From Bacteroidota bacterium (GTDB lineage: Bacteria > Bacteroidota > Bacteroidia > Bacteroidales > Paludibacteraceae), in NCBI GenBank assembly GCA_023391625.1, contig JAEWAN010000006.1, positions 747,606-811,605 on the forward strand: a stretch of 64,000 bases of DNA. Reading direction: 5' to 3'. Within the stretch, counting starts at the first letter, position 1. Each line of letters opens with the position of its first letter. Made by a program: the position numbers and the translations under genes. Under the pieces are notes generated by a model, which saw only the letters and a program-made list of their open reading frames with translations, was not told where the DNA came from and ran no database searches. Shown piece by piece: positions 46,333-54,945 of this stretch.

Positions 46333-47835
46333 TCAGGATATTACCGAGTCTTCGTTCCAGATTTCCCAGGCAGCTTCCGCCTGCCCAATCAGCATTTGTT
46401 CTCCGTTTATAACTTCTGCGCCCTGTTCTTTACCTTTTTTCATAAAGAGGGTTTCGGCAGGATTGTATACGGCATCAAATAGTAGGTGCTTGTTTGTAAG
46501 GTATTGATATGGAATATCCGGACAGGTATCTACATTAGGAAAAGTTCCTAATGGTGTACAATTAACAATAATCAAATGACTTTCCATAACTTCCGGGGGT
46601 AGCATGTCGTAAGTGATGGCAGTCGGTTTTTCCGTGCGTGAAACAAATGTGGTTTCGATACCTGATTTTTTCAATACGTAGTTTATCGCTTTGGAAGCTC
46701 CTCCTGTTCCTAAAATAAGTGCCTTCTTGTGGTAAGGTTTAATGCTTGGTTTAATGGATTGTTCAAAGCCGATAGCGTCACTGTTGTATCCCTTTATAGT
46801 GTATTCATTGCCGGATCTATTTATTTTCAGAACATTAATAGCTCCGATGTCGGCTGCGGTATCGTCCAGCTCGTTCACGTATTTGAATACCTTTTCCTTG
46901 TACGGGATGGTGACATTCAGTCCGGATACTTTTTTGTCTTTTAATATTTTCTCTATCTCCGAAATGTCGGGTATCTCAAAAAGTTCGTATTTTGCCTTGA
47001 TACTTTCTTTCTTGAACTTTTCCGTAAAGTATTTTTTTGAGAATGAATGTCCCAAAGGATATCCTATCAATCCGTAAGTTTTTTTCATCTTCCAGCGTAA
47101 TAATATAAAACGAATAATAAAAACAACAAGCATTAAGCCCATTACGGCAAATGCGAGTATACTTAGTTCATAACTGTATTTTGTGATAAGGTCCGACTGT
47201 CCGTGCAGCACGTAACCGATTAGCGCTAAAAAAGCGTTATAAATGCCCGTACCTATTATCGTGTACAAAATGAAACTTCCTAAATTCATTTTTGCCAATC
47301 CTGCCGGAATGGAAATCAGTAACCTGATGCCGGGCAACAGGCGGCCTATACAAATGGATGTTCGGCTGCGCTTGTTGAAAACCTCCTCTGCCTGATGCAG
47401 TTTCTCACTGTCCAGCATGAAAAAATTCCCTAAGCGTGTATCCACAAACTTGTAAAGAGCTTTTCTTCCCAGCCATGCTGAGAGGCCGTAAATTATCAGT
47501 GCTCCTAATAAGGCTCCTAAAGTTCCGAATATAATTACGAAAAGTACGTTCATATCGCTGTCGGGACTGGACGCAAAGTAAGCAGCTGGAGAAATGACAA
47601 GTTCGGATGGTATGGGAAGAAATGTGTTTTCCAGTAACATCAGGAGGGTGAGCGTGAAATAGTTCATATTGTCCTGATACCAGTCAATCACTTTCCCGAA
47701 GGTGTGTCGCGCTCCCGCCATTTCTTCCTCCTGCGGAATAACTTCTTCCTGTACGGTAGCAGAATTGGCTGTTGCAAAGTTGATGGCTAAGAAACAAAAT
47801 ATAAAAGTGAAAATAAATTTCTTTAATCCGGTCAT
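46333..47835 (-). CDS. aroE: DedA-family membrane protein fused to shikimate dehydrogenase
   Basis: One uninterrupted 500-codon frame encodes two proteins normally separate. Residues 1-249: signal peptide, then a DedA/VTT domain with LPIPSELVISPAAY and GRLLPGIRLLISIPAGLAKM, ending in a helix followed by basic residues RFILLRWKMKK. Residues 250-500: complete AroE with shikimate-binding HSFS, catalytic Lys in NVTIPYKEK, Asp in GYNSD, NADPH loop ILGTGGASKA and terminal GEQMLIGQAEAAWEIW. By the positive-inside rule AroE would face the cytosol. AroE's own Met is codon 250 (ATG at 47088), so an internal start could also give free AroE of 251 residues. AroE makes shikimate from 3-dehydroshikimate; DedA proteins flip polyprenyl or phospholipids. 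No functional link is known. The gene follows its unfused DedA paralogue by 21 bp. Confidence 0.93.
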   Translation of the reverse strand: MTGLKKFIFTFIFCFLAINFATANSATVQEEVIPQEEEMAGARHTFGKVIDWYQDNMNYFTLTLLMLLENTFLPIPSELVISPAAYFASSPDSDMNVLFVIIFGTLGALLGALIIYGLSAWLGRKALYKFVDTRLGNFFMLDSEKLHQAEEVFNKRSRTSICIGRLLPGIRLLISIPAGLAKMNLGSFILYTIIGTGIYNAFLALIGYVLHGQSDLITKYSYELSILAFAVMGLMLVVFIIRFILLRWKMKKTYGLIGYPLGHSFSKKYFTEKFKKESIKAKYELFEIPDISEIEKILKDKKVSGLNVTIPYKEKVFKYVNELDDTAADIGAINVLKINRSGNEYTIKGYNSDAIGFEQSIKPSIKPYHKKALILGTGGASKAINYVLKKSGIETTFVSRTEKPTAITYDMLPPEVMESHLIIVNCTPLGTFPNVDTCPDIPYQYLTNKHLLFDAVYNPAETLFMKKGKEQGAEVINGEQMLIGQAEAAWEIWNEDSVIS

Positions 47836-47856
47836 ATAATAACTGGGTTTTACTGG

Positions 47857-48597
47857 TTAGCTGTTTGCGTTAGCCTTATTTGCTTTTTTCTTGATAACGA
47901 ATTTCTTGATGATAAAGAATAGAATAACCACTATGACGATAGCGAGTAAGGCGTAACCAATCTCGTGGCTGTATTTTTCTATAATGTCAGCTTGCCCGTG
48001 GGCAATATAGCCCAGTAAAGCCAGTATTGCGTTCCATATGCCAGCTCCCAAAGCGGTATAAGCAGCAAAGCTGAGGATGTTCATTCTGGCCAGTCCGGCA
48101 GGAATGGATATCAGCTGGCGTATTCCGGGTATGAGCCTTCCTACGAAAGTGGATATCTTGCCGTGGGCATTAAAATAGTCTTCTGCTTTGGTTATTTTTT
48201 CACTACTTAATAAAAGTACATGCCCTAATTTACTGTCGGCAAATTTATGAATAATGGGTCTTCCCAGCCACAATGCCAGACCATAGTTGATAAATGCGCC
48301 GATTACAGCCCCTAATGTACCGAATAAAACAACCAGTACGATGTTCAATTTGCTTTCCGGTTTGCTCGCAATATAGGCGGCTGGAGGTATGACGATTTCC
48401 GAAGGAAACGGAATAAATGAACTTTCTATGGTCATTAATGCTGTGATACTGAAATAATTCATGTTGTTTTCATACCATCGTTCTATTTTTTGAAGCATAG
48501 ATGCAGAAGATACGCTGTCGGGCTGGTTTACAGTGGTTTGAGCGTTAAGAGATGAAATGGAAAATAGTAAAACCAGTGCGAAAAAGATTTTTTTCAT
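47857..48597 (-). CDS. DedA-family membrane protein
   Basis: A 246-residue DedA/VTT protein, paralogue of the N-terminal half of the next gene. An N-terminal signal-like segment (MKKIFFALVLLFSISSLNAQ) precedes an extension, then WYENNMNYFSITALMTIESSF, the FIPFPSEIVIPPAAY re-entrant motif and GRLIPGIRQLISIPAGLARM. It has a Lys-rich cytosolic tail. Family members act as lipid scramblases/flippases, including undecaprenyl phosphate recycling. It is followed 21 bp later by the DedA-AroE fusion, suggesting tandem duplication. Confidence 0.93.
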   Translation of the reverse strand: MKKIFFALVLLFSISSLNAQTTVNQPDSVSSASMLQKIERWYENNMNYFSITALMTIESSFIPFPSEIVIPPAAYIASKPESKLNIVLVVLFGTLGAVIGAFINYGLALWLGRPIIHKFADSKLGHVLLLSSEKITKAEDYFNAHGKISTFVGRLIPGIRQLISIPAGLARMNILSFAAYTALGAGIWNAILALLGYIAHGQADIIEKYSHEIGYALLAIVIVVILFFIIKKFVIKKKANKANANS

Positions 48598-48632
48598 TCG
48601 TGATAAATTAATTTTAATGTCTGATTATAGTG

Positions 48633-50039
48633 TTATTTTGATTCATTGTTTTCCGGATTGTTTGTTCTGGCCAGGGTTATGGCTTCCGGGCATAGTTCCA
48701 AAAACAGGGATACTGCGTTTTCGTCTACGTCAACAGCTTCCTGGAGATAATCCAAGCCTAAGGTGATTTCCCCTGTTTTAAAATAAGCTACTGCCAAAAA
48801 GAGGTTGATATGTTCTAGGTCTTTATTCTGTTCGTATGCGGAATAGTAGTATTTTAAGGCAGATTGATAATCCGCTTTTTCAAAATACAAATTACCTATT
48901 GCCAGTAATGTCTCCGGTTGTTGGGGATCGTATTCTAGTGCTTTTAGGTAGGCCACCGTAGCATTGTCGTTATCTTCCAGCCCTACATACGCTTCAGCCA
49001 TATACACCCAGGCATCGGCAGCAGTGGGTTGCAGTTTTAATGCCTCTTGTATATAGGGGATACTTTCTTCAAATTTTTCCAATTCTAACAAACAGATGGC
49101 GATGCCGGTTAATGCGTCGTAGCTGTCAGGGGAAGAAAACAACGTTTTTTCATAGTAATTGATAGCCTCTTCAAATTTTTCCAGCTTTTCGTAACATTCG
49201 GCAATATAAATATCTATTTGCGAACTGTCATTACTCATTTCCCCATATTCTTTGTAACATTCTATGGCATCTTCATATTGTTGAAGTTGCAGGAGAATGT
49301 GTGCTTTTTGCAGACAGGCAAAAGAGTCTGTAGGGTCAATGGCCAGCACATAGTCATACGCTTCCAGAGCTTTGGTGAATTGTAAAAGGGAAAAATAAAT
49401 TTGTCCGAGGTTAAACCAGGCTTCGGATACAAAGGCATCAATACTGATAATTTGCTCATGGCTGGCTATGGCCTGGTCAAAGTCTCCGACCTGTTCATAA
49501 CAGTAAGCCATTTCGAAAAGAATATCTATATTTTTCGGATTCTTTTCGTTCCCCTTTTTGAGATATTGAAGCGCAGTTTCGAATTTTCGCTGGTTCATGT
49601 AAATAAAAGCAATGTCCAGTGCGGTATAATCAATATCGTTCAGGTTGGTCGTCTTGAAAAGACTGCCGCTAAGTTCTTTTGCTTCCTGGGTTCGCTCCAG
49701 CTTTAATAGAGATTCTATTTTCAGAAGGATAATATCGTAATCGTTTTTTTCTGTCAGTGTTTCCAGAATGCGGTATGCTTTTAGCGCATCTCCCATGACA
49801 AGGTAGAGTTTGGCGCGTTTTGAACGCAAAGAACTGTTGTTGGGATGTTGCTGCAAGCCAAAGTCAAGAGCCGTGGAGCAGTCCTTAGTTCTTCCTTTGC
49901 GCAGGTAATATTCCGCGATAGTTTCAAATTCCTCCACGTCAAAATAACCGGATGTTGAAGAGCCTGAAATAAACTGTTCGTATCGATTGACAGTTTTATC
50001 AGAATCATCATCAACTGAGAACGAATACCTGCGATTCAT
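48633..50039 (-). CDS. Tetratricopeptide-repeat protein
   Basis: A 468-residue protein built almost wholly of TPR units (about 11-12 repeats, 34-residue period, e.g. AWFNLGQIYFSLLQFTKALEAYDYVLAIDP). It has no signal peptide and no catalytic domain, so it is a cytoplasmic scaffold. It is 35 bp upstream of the dedA pair on the same strand. Conserved in Bacteroidales in my recollection, function unknown. A TATTTTTG -7-like element is at 50054-50061 on the minus strand. Confidence 0.92.
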   Translation of the reverse strand: MNRRYSFSVDDDSDKTVNRYEQFISGSSTSGYFDVEEFETIAEYYLRKGRTKDCSTALDFGLQQHPNNSSLRSKRAKLYLVMGDALKAYRILETLTEKNDYDIILLKIESLLKLERTQEAKELSGSLFKTTNLNDIDYTALDIAFIYMNQRKFETALQYLKKGNEKNPKNIDILFEMAYCYEQVGDFDQAIASHEQIISIDAFVSEAWFNLGQIYFSLLQFTKALEAYDYVLAIDPTDSFACLQKAHILLQLQQYEDAIECYKEYGEMSNDSSQIDIYIAECYEKLEKFEEAINYYEKTLFSSPDSYDALTGIAICLLELEKFEESIPYIQEALKLQPTAADAWVYMAEAYVGLEDNDNATVAYLKALEYDPQQPETLLAIGNLYFEKADYQSALKYYYSAYEQNKDLEHINLFLAVAYFKTGEITLGLDYLQEAVDVDENAVSLFLELCPEAITLARTNNPENNESK

Positions 50040-50248
50040 AAAGATAGTTTTTGCAAAAATAAGCTTTAAATGTCAAATAAATAAATTCTTAGGGAGAATT
50101 GTTGTATATGAGGCTTATTTTTTAGAATATTTCAGATTCTCGTTTTAAGAAAGAGAAGTGTGGTGATATATATAGAAAAATACGGGGAGATTGATAGGAA
50201 TTATTTTGAAGGAATGGATAATCCGGATGATTTTGTATGATTAATTTT

Positions 50249-50256
50249 TATCTTTG
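50249..50256 (+). promoter_or_regulatory. Candidate -7 element of the Nudix gene
   Basis: TATCTTTG lies 19 bp before the ATG and matches TAnnTTTG; the nearest upstream TTTG is only 13 nt away. Confidence 0.45.
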
Positions 50257-50275
50257 TTTTTAAAAAAAGTGAGAT

Positions 50276-50803
50276 ATGGAATTTTCAAAATACTTTCGTT
50301 ACTGTCCGGTGTGTGGGGCAGCGGAATTCGTGGTTAATAACTTTAAATCCAAACGTTGTGAGAAATGTGGTTTTGTGTTATATGTCAATCCATCTGCGGC
50401 AACCGCAGCTTTCATTTTGAATGAAAAAAACGAATTGTTAGTGTGCCGTCGGGGCAAAGAGCCGGCGAAAGGGACTCTGGATTTACCCGGAGGTTTTGTA
50501 GATGATGATGAAACTGCGGAAGAAGCAATTACACGAGAGATAGCGGAAGAGCTGGGAGGAAGTGTAAAATCTCTGAAATATCTTTTTTCATTGCCCAACC
50601 TGTATGAGTACAGCGGACTCACCATTCCTACTCTGGATATGTTATTTGCATGCAGTTTGAAATCATATTCCGGATTAAGCGCAGCAGACGATGTGGAAAC
50701 TTTTGAGTTTATACCTTTAGATAGGGTGAATCCTGCCGACTTCGGTTTGAAGTCCATAAAACGGGCCGTGGAAATGTTTCTCCGGGAACGCTCCGGAAGA
50801 TAA
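50276..50803 (+). CDS. Nudix hydrolase with N-terminal zinc ribbon
   Basis: A 175-residue Nudix protein. The zinc ribbon CPVCG...CEKCG (residues about 9-36) leads into the catalytic domain with the Nudix box GFVDDDETAEEAITREIAEELGG. The zinc ribbon resembles NADH pyrophosphatase NudC, but the long NudC N-domain is absent. Likely hydrolyses a nucleoside-diphosphate derivative; substrate open. Its stop is 2 bp from the convergent carbonic-anhydrase-like gene. Confidence 0.92.
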   Translation: MEFSKYFRYCPVCGAAEFVVNNFKSKRCEKCGFVLYVNPSAATAAFILNEKNELLVCRRGKEPAKGTLDLPGGFVDDDETAEEAITREIAEELGGSVKSLKYLFSLPNLYEYSGLTIPTLDMLFACSLKSYSGLSAADDVETFEFIPLDRVNPADFGLKSIKRAVEMFLRERSGR

Positions 50804-50805
50804 GT

Positions 50806-51330
50806 CTATTCCTCTTCTTGCTGATACCAGCTGGCATACATAGAATAATTATGGGCTATCTTCCGGTTCATTTCATTGGTTTGTTCCGGTTCTATCTTTT
50901 TTATCATTTTGGCAGGCACTCCTCCCCATAAAGTGTAAGGAGGAATTTTTGTGTTGCTTAGCACCAGTGCGCCGGCGGCAACAATAGCTCCTTCACCCAC
51001 TTCCACATAGTCGAGTAAGGTTGATCCCATGCCTATTAGGGCGTAGTCGTCTATGCTGGCTCCGTGTACGGTAACATTGTGGCCTATAGATACATAATTG
51101 CCAATTTGGATAACAGATTTCTCATATAGGGTATGCAGTACGGAACCATCTTGAATGTTTACGTGATTGCCTATTTTGATGGAGTTGACGTCTCCCCGCA
51201 ATACAGTGTTAAACCAGACGCTGCAATTGTCCCCTAAAACGACATCGCCTACAATGGTTGCGTTTTCTGCTAAGAAACAATTATTGCCGATAACCGGGGT
51301 AAATCCCCGTACTGATTTTATAAGTGCCAT
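50806..51330 (-). CDS. Gamma-carbonic-anhydrase-family protein
   Basis: A 174-residue left-handed beta-helix (hexapeptide repeat) protein. Metal-binding His positions fit the family (VLHT and GHNVTVHG), and the PPYTLWGGVPAKMIKK segment with a C-terminal helix is present. The family includes YrdA/PaaY, some with carbonic anhydrase or thioesterase activity. The start MALIKSVRGF at 51330 fits the family; the 18 residues upstream do not. Confidence 0.93.
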   Translation of the reverse strand: MALIKSVRGFTPVIGNNCFLAENATIVGDVVLGDNCSVWFNTVLRGDVNSIKIGNHVNIQDGSVLHTLYEKSVIQIGNYVSIGHNVTVHGASIDDYALIGMGSTLLDYVEVGEGAIVAAGALVLSNTKIPPYTLWGGVPAKMIKKIEPEQTNEMNRKIAHNYSMYASWYQQEEE

Positions 51331-51422
51331 GTTTTGTGTAAAGATAGGGTTGATAGATAGATGCAATAAAAACATGCCGTACATTTATGTTGCAGGCATG
51401 TTTTTTATGATTATGAATAAAA

Positions 51423-51851
51423 TTAAAACGGAAGATCGTCTTCTATGGAGGAAACCGGCATGGTTCCTTCAGTTGGGAAAGGAGTGGTTCCCGTTTGTTG
51501 GTCTTCCGGCCTTCCATCGGATTTTCTTCCTAATAACTGTATTGTATCTGCGTAAATCTCAGTAGTGTACCGTTTGATTCCGTCTTTTTCCCATGAGCGG
51601 GTTTGTATTTTTCCTTCTACGTATATCTGGCTGCCTTTTCGGATATATTTTTCCGCAAGCTCTGCCAATCCACGCCATGCCACGATGTTATGCCATTCAG
51701 TACGTTCCGGCACTTGTATGCCGCTTTGAGTGGTATAGCCTCGTTCTGTTGTAGCTAAAGTGAAATTGGCTACAGCTACGTTTTTATCTAAATAACGTAC
51801 TTCTGGGTCTCGTCCCACATTTCCTACTAGGATTGCTTTGTTGATTGACAT
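51423..51851 (-). CDS. ssb: Single-stranded DNA-binding protein
   Basis: A 142-residue SSB. The OB fold starts SINKAILVGNVGRDPEVRY and has the TEWHNIVAWRGLAE and SQIYVEGKIQTRSWE segments. The acidic tail ends in EDDLPF, the partner-binding tip for DNA repair and replication proteins. The frame continues upstream to 51968, but the promoter lies there, so the ATG at 51851 is the start. Confidence 0.96.
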   Translation of the reverse strand: MSINKAILVGNVGRDPEVRYLDKNVAVANFTLATTERGYTTQSGIQVPERTEWHNIVAWRGLAELAEKYIRKGSQIYVEGKIQTRSWEKDGIKRYTTEIYADTIQLLGRKSDGRPEDQQTGTTPFPTEGTMPVSSIEDDLPF

Positions 51852-51893
51852 GTTGAATAAAATTATAGTTAATTCTGGATATATTCTTGAGGA

Positions 51894-51924
51894 TAAAAGT
51901 AATTGTTTCTTTTGTTTTTGCAAA
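51894..51924 (-). promoter_or_regulatory. ssb promoter
   Basis: On the minus strand TTTG (plus 51921-51924) is followed after 19 nt by TACTTTTA (plus 51894-51901), one mismatch from TAnnTTTG. It supports the start at 51851. Confidence 0.6.
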
Positions 51925-52081
51925 GAAAGGCGCTGTTTTTTATTTAGAGAGTTTGTAATGAAATGCATTTGGACTGATTGCCTGGTTTTGTTTCGGCTTA
52001 AATGGAAAATGTGTTCTGGTTTTGGCTTTAAAAGAAAGGAAGTGAGGATGGTTTCTAAAAAGGGCGATTATGATGAAATGC

Positions 52082-52113
52082 TTTGCTGAGATAAGGTATT
52101 TTTTTTACCTTTG
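52082..52113 (+). promoter_or_regulatory. ffh promoter (Bacteroidetes consensus)
   Basis: TTTG at 52082-52085, 20 nt, then TACCTTTG at 52106-52113, 38 bp before the ffh ATG. Exact consensus match. Confidence 0.78.
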
Positions 52114-52150
52114 CACCTCATTAAAAATATGATAACCAGAAATTAGTTAT

Positions 52151-53470
52151 ATGTTCGAATCATTAAGTGAGAGACTTGAACGGTCTTTTAAAATATTAAA
52201 AGGTCAAGGTAAGATTACCGAGATCAATGTGGCTGAAACACTGAAAGATGTTCGTAAAGCCTTGTTAGATGCTGACGTGAACTTTAAAACAGCTAAAGTT
52301 TTTACGGAAACAGTAAAAGAAAAAGCATTAGGACAGGATGTGTTGAATTCGCTGAAGCCGAATCAGTTGATGGTGAAAATCGTACATGATGAGTTAGCCG
52401 AATTGATGGGAGGAACCAGCGTAGACCTTAATTTGAAAGGTAGTCCGGCAATAATTTTAATGTCAGGTTTGCAGGGGTCTGGTAAAACGACTTTTTCCGG
52501 TAAGCTGGCTAATATGCTTAAATCTAAAAAAGCAAAACGACCGCTTTTAGTTGCCGGTGACGTGTATCGTCCGGCTGCAATAGAACAGCTGAAGGTGTTG
52601 GGAGAACAGCTTAATATACCTGTTTATTCGGAAGAAGGGAATAAAAATCCGGTACAGATAGCAGAAAATGCTATAAAATACGCAAAACAGAATCAGAATG
52701 ATGTGGTGATTGTCGATACGGCAGGACGTCTGGCTGTGGATGAGGAGATGATGAATGAGATTGAAGCCATAAAAAAGGCGATCAATCCGCAGGAAATATT
52801 GTTTGTGGTTGATGCAATGACCGGGCAGGATGCGGTGAATACTGCGAAAGAATTTAATGATCGTCTTGATTTTGACGGTGTGGTATTGACTAAGCTGGAT
52901 GGTGATACTCGTGGTGGGGCGGCTCTGTCTATTCGTTCTGTTGTAAGTAAGCCTATCAAATTTGTGGGTACCGGTGAAAAAATGGATGCGCTTGATGTGT
53001 TCCATCCGGAACGTATGGCCGACCGTATTTTGGGTATGGGTGATATTGTGTCGTTGGTAGAACGTGCACAGGAACAATATGACGAAGAAGAAGCCCGCCG
53101 CATACAGAAGAAGATTGCTAAGAATCAGTTTGACTTCAATGACTTTATATCTCAGATACAGCAGATCAAAAAAATGGGTAACATCAAGGATTTGGCTGCA
53201 ATGATACCGGGGATGGGTAAAGCCTTGAAAGATGTTGAAATAGAAGATGATGCGTTTAAAAGCATAGAAGCAATTATTTATTCTATGACTCCTTATGAAC
53301 GTGCTAACCCCAGTGTGTTGAACGGTAGCCGTAAGCAGCGCATTGCCCAAGGTAGTGGTACAACGATAGTTGATGTAAACCGTTTGTTGAAGCAATTTAC
53401 GCAAACAAGCAAGATGATGCGTGCGGCAACACTGAACCATGGTAAACTGAAATTTGGAAAAAGAAGATAA
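52151..53470 (+). CDS. ffh: Signal recognition particle protein Ffh
   Basis: GTPase of the co-translational targeting particle. The 439-residue protein has the N domain (1-90), G domain with G1 GLQGSGKTTF (about 106-115), DTAGRLAVDEEMM, TKLDGDTRGGAAL and the methionine-rich M domain (from about 320; MGNIKDLAAMIPGMGKAL, GSRKQRIAQGSGT) that binds 4.5S RNA and signal sequences. No 4.5S RNA gene was recognised in the window. Confidence 0.98.
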   Translation: MFESLSERLERSFKILKGQGKITEINVAETLKDVRKALLDADVNFKTAKVFTETVKEKALGQDVLNSLKPNQLMVKIVHDELAELMGGTSVDLNLKGSPAIILMSGLQGSGKTTFSGKLANMLKSKKAKRPLLVAGDVYRPAAIEQLKVLGEQLNIPVYSEEGNKNPVQIAENAIKYAKQNQNDVVIVDTAGRLAVDEEMMNEIEAIKKAINPQEILFVVDAMTGQDAVNTAKEFNDRLDFDGVVLTKLDGDTRGGAALSIRSVVSKPIKFVGTGEKMDALDVFHPERMADRILGMGDIVSLVERAQEQYDEEEARRIQKKIAKNQFDFNDFISQIQQIKKMGNIKDLAAMIPGMGKALKDVEIEDDAFKSIEAIIYSMTPYERANPSVLNGSRKQRIAQGSGTTIVDVNRLLKQFTQTSKMMRAATLNHGKLKFGKRR

Positions 53471-53475
53471 AAACA

Positions 53476-53500
53476 AACTCTGATAATGAGTTGATTTTTT
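53476..53500 (+). terminator. Weak hairpin after ffh
   Basis: A short 5-bp stem AACTC/GAGTT is followed by GA and then a long T tract. The pairing is short; T tract is the main support. Confidence 0.45.
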
Positions 53501-53641
53501 TTTGAATATAATAGCTATTCTGTTGATGGTGAGTTGATTGTTTATCTGTTGGTGAGGTGAAGCCGATTTGCAGATGAAATGAGGATTTTGTTTATATAGT
53601 TCTTTTTTTTAATTTTACGTATTGACATAATACTAAAATAA

Positions 53642-54157
53642 ATGAAGAAGTATTTTTATTCGGACGGTACAAATAGTTTTGGTCCCTTTACTTTAGAGGA
53701 GCTGAAGCTTGAAAATATTCAGCGTGATACCTTAATCTGGTATCAGGGAATGAAAGAGTGGGCTAAAGCAGAGGCGGTGTCTGAGCTTGCCGAACTATTT
53801 GAATTGGTTCCTCCTGTTATCAAAAGAGGAACTGCTACAGCAGGACAGAGTTCTGCTGCTCGTCCTGTATCTCCTCAATCTCTTCCTAAAAGTTGGTTGG
53901 CAGAATCTATATTGGTAACTCTTTTTTGTTGCATGCCTTTTGGTATTCCAGCTATAGTAAATGCAGCGAAAGTAGAGTCCCGTTTTTATGCCGGAGACTT
54001 TGAGGGAGCAACGTTAGCTTCAGCCAATGCAAAAAAGTGGACGGTGCTTAGTTTTTGGTTAGGCTTATCTTGCATTTTACTCTATATCCTTTTTTATGTT
54101 TTGGTGATAGTGGTTGGTGTGTTCTCAAGTTGGGGGATTGATACATCCTTTTTGTAA
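53642..54157 (+). CDS. Dispanin (CD225) protein with N-terminal GYF_2 domain
   Basis: A 171-residue protein. Residues about 1-55 form a DUF4339/GYF_2 domain (YYF-like start with FGPFTLEEL and DTLIWYQGMKEW). Residues about 83-171 are a CD225/dispanin domain with two membrane segments: SWLAESILVTLFCCMPFGIP, then AAKVESRFYAGDFEGA and a second helix. The CC-x-PFG motif resembles the human IFITM re-entrant helix. It is the first of three adjacent dispanin genes, and only this one has the GYF_2 module. Function in bacteria unknown. Confidence 0.9.
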   Translation: MKKYFYSDGTNSFGPFTLEELKLENIQRDTLIWYQGMKEWAKAEAVSELAELFELVPPVIKRGTATAGQSSAARPVSPQSLPKSWLAESILVTLFCCMPFGIPAIVNAAKVESRFYAGDFEGATLASANAKKWTVLSFWLGLSCILLYILFYVLVIVVGVFSSWGIDTSFL

Positions 54158-54186
54158 TAAATTGATTAATCTTAAGTCTATATAAT

Positions 54187-54489
54187 ATGGAAGAAAATGA
54201 ATGTGATTTGAAAGTTCAGGATGAAAGTCAGGTCGAAACGGAAAAGAGTTCCGGAATGCCTCCTAAAACCTGGTTGGCGGAATCTATTTTAGTAACAATA
54301 TTTTGTTGTTTGCCTTTTGGTATAGCAGGTATCGTGAATGCATCTAAAATAGAGTCTGCATTTTATGCGGGGGATGAAGCATTGGCTGAAGAATATTCCA
54401 AAAAAGCCAAAAAGTGGGTTCTGTGGAGTTTTTGGTTGGGTATTCCTTTAGATATCCTTATTGTGATAAGGTCTTTTATGGTTTACTAA
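54187..54489 (+). CDS. Dispanin (CD225) protein, second copy
   Basis: A 100-residue dispanin. A charged N-terminal tail (about 1-27) precedes TWLAESILVTIFCCLPFGIA and the linker ASKIESAFYAGDEALAEEYS, then a second helix. Its core is highly similar to the genes on either side, so it arose by tandem duplication. It starts 30 bp after the first copy. Confidence 0.9.
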   Translation: MEENECDLKVQDESQVETEKSSGMPPKTWLAESILVTIFCCLPFGIAGIVNASKIESAFYAGDEALAEEYSKKAKKWVLWSFWLGIPLDILIVIRSFMVY

Positions 54490-54626
54490 AATGTTTTTAT
54501 GAATTTTTGGTAGCTAAAAAATTTTGTTAGGATTTCTAATTTTTAGATAATGATATCGGTATATATTCTTTTACTATGCCGTTTTGTTATTTTATAATGG
54601 TTGATTAATTTTAAATCTATACAATC

Positions 54627-54917
54627 ATGGACGAAAACATTCAGTTGCAGCCGGAAGAGCAAAATAGTTTAAATAAGGTACCTCCTAGGACTTGGCTGGT
54701 AGAATCTATTTTAATAACTGTTTTTTGTTGTTTGCCTTTTGGTATTATTGGCATTGTAAACGCGTCAAAAGTAGAATCGCGTTTTTATGCCGGTGATATA
54801 GATGGAGCTAATCGGGCTTCTTCCGATGCAAAGACATGGACCTCGTGGGGACTTGGTACCGGATTGGTTGTTTATCTTATCGTAGGTATCATGATATTGA
54901 TTGGCGGTGTTTTGTAA
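54627..54917 (+). CDS. Dispanin (CD225) protein, third copy
   Basis: A 96-residue dispanin: a short Gln/Glu-rich tail, TWLVESILITVFCCLPFGII, ASKVESRFYAGDIDGANRAS, and a second helix rich in Gly and Ile. The 137-bp gap before it holds no gene; the sequence just before its ATG (TTGATTAATTTTAAATCTATA) resembles that before the second copy, so the duplication included upstream DNA. The DUF2752 gene follows 28 bp later. Confidence 0.9.
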   Translation: MDENIQLQPEEQNSLNKVPPRTWLVESILITVFCCLPFGIIGIVNASKVESRFYAGDIDGANRASSDAKTWTSWGLGTGLVVYLIVGIMILIGGVL

Positions 54918-54945
54918 TTTGCCTGTCAAATATAATTTGTAAATA

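Noticed and set aside
51838..52089. 83-codon plus-strand frame between ssb and ffh
   Set aside because: It begins inside the ssb start region, overlaps both the ssb and ffh promoters, and encodes a low-quality Cys/Phe-rich sequence.
52547..53476. 309-codon open frame antisense to ffh
   Set aside because: It mirrors the conserved Ffh coding sequence, has a composition rich in Tyr, His, Cys and Phe with no recognisable domain, and has no promoter.
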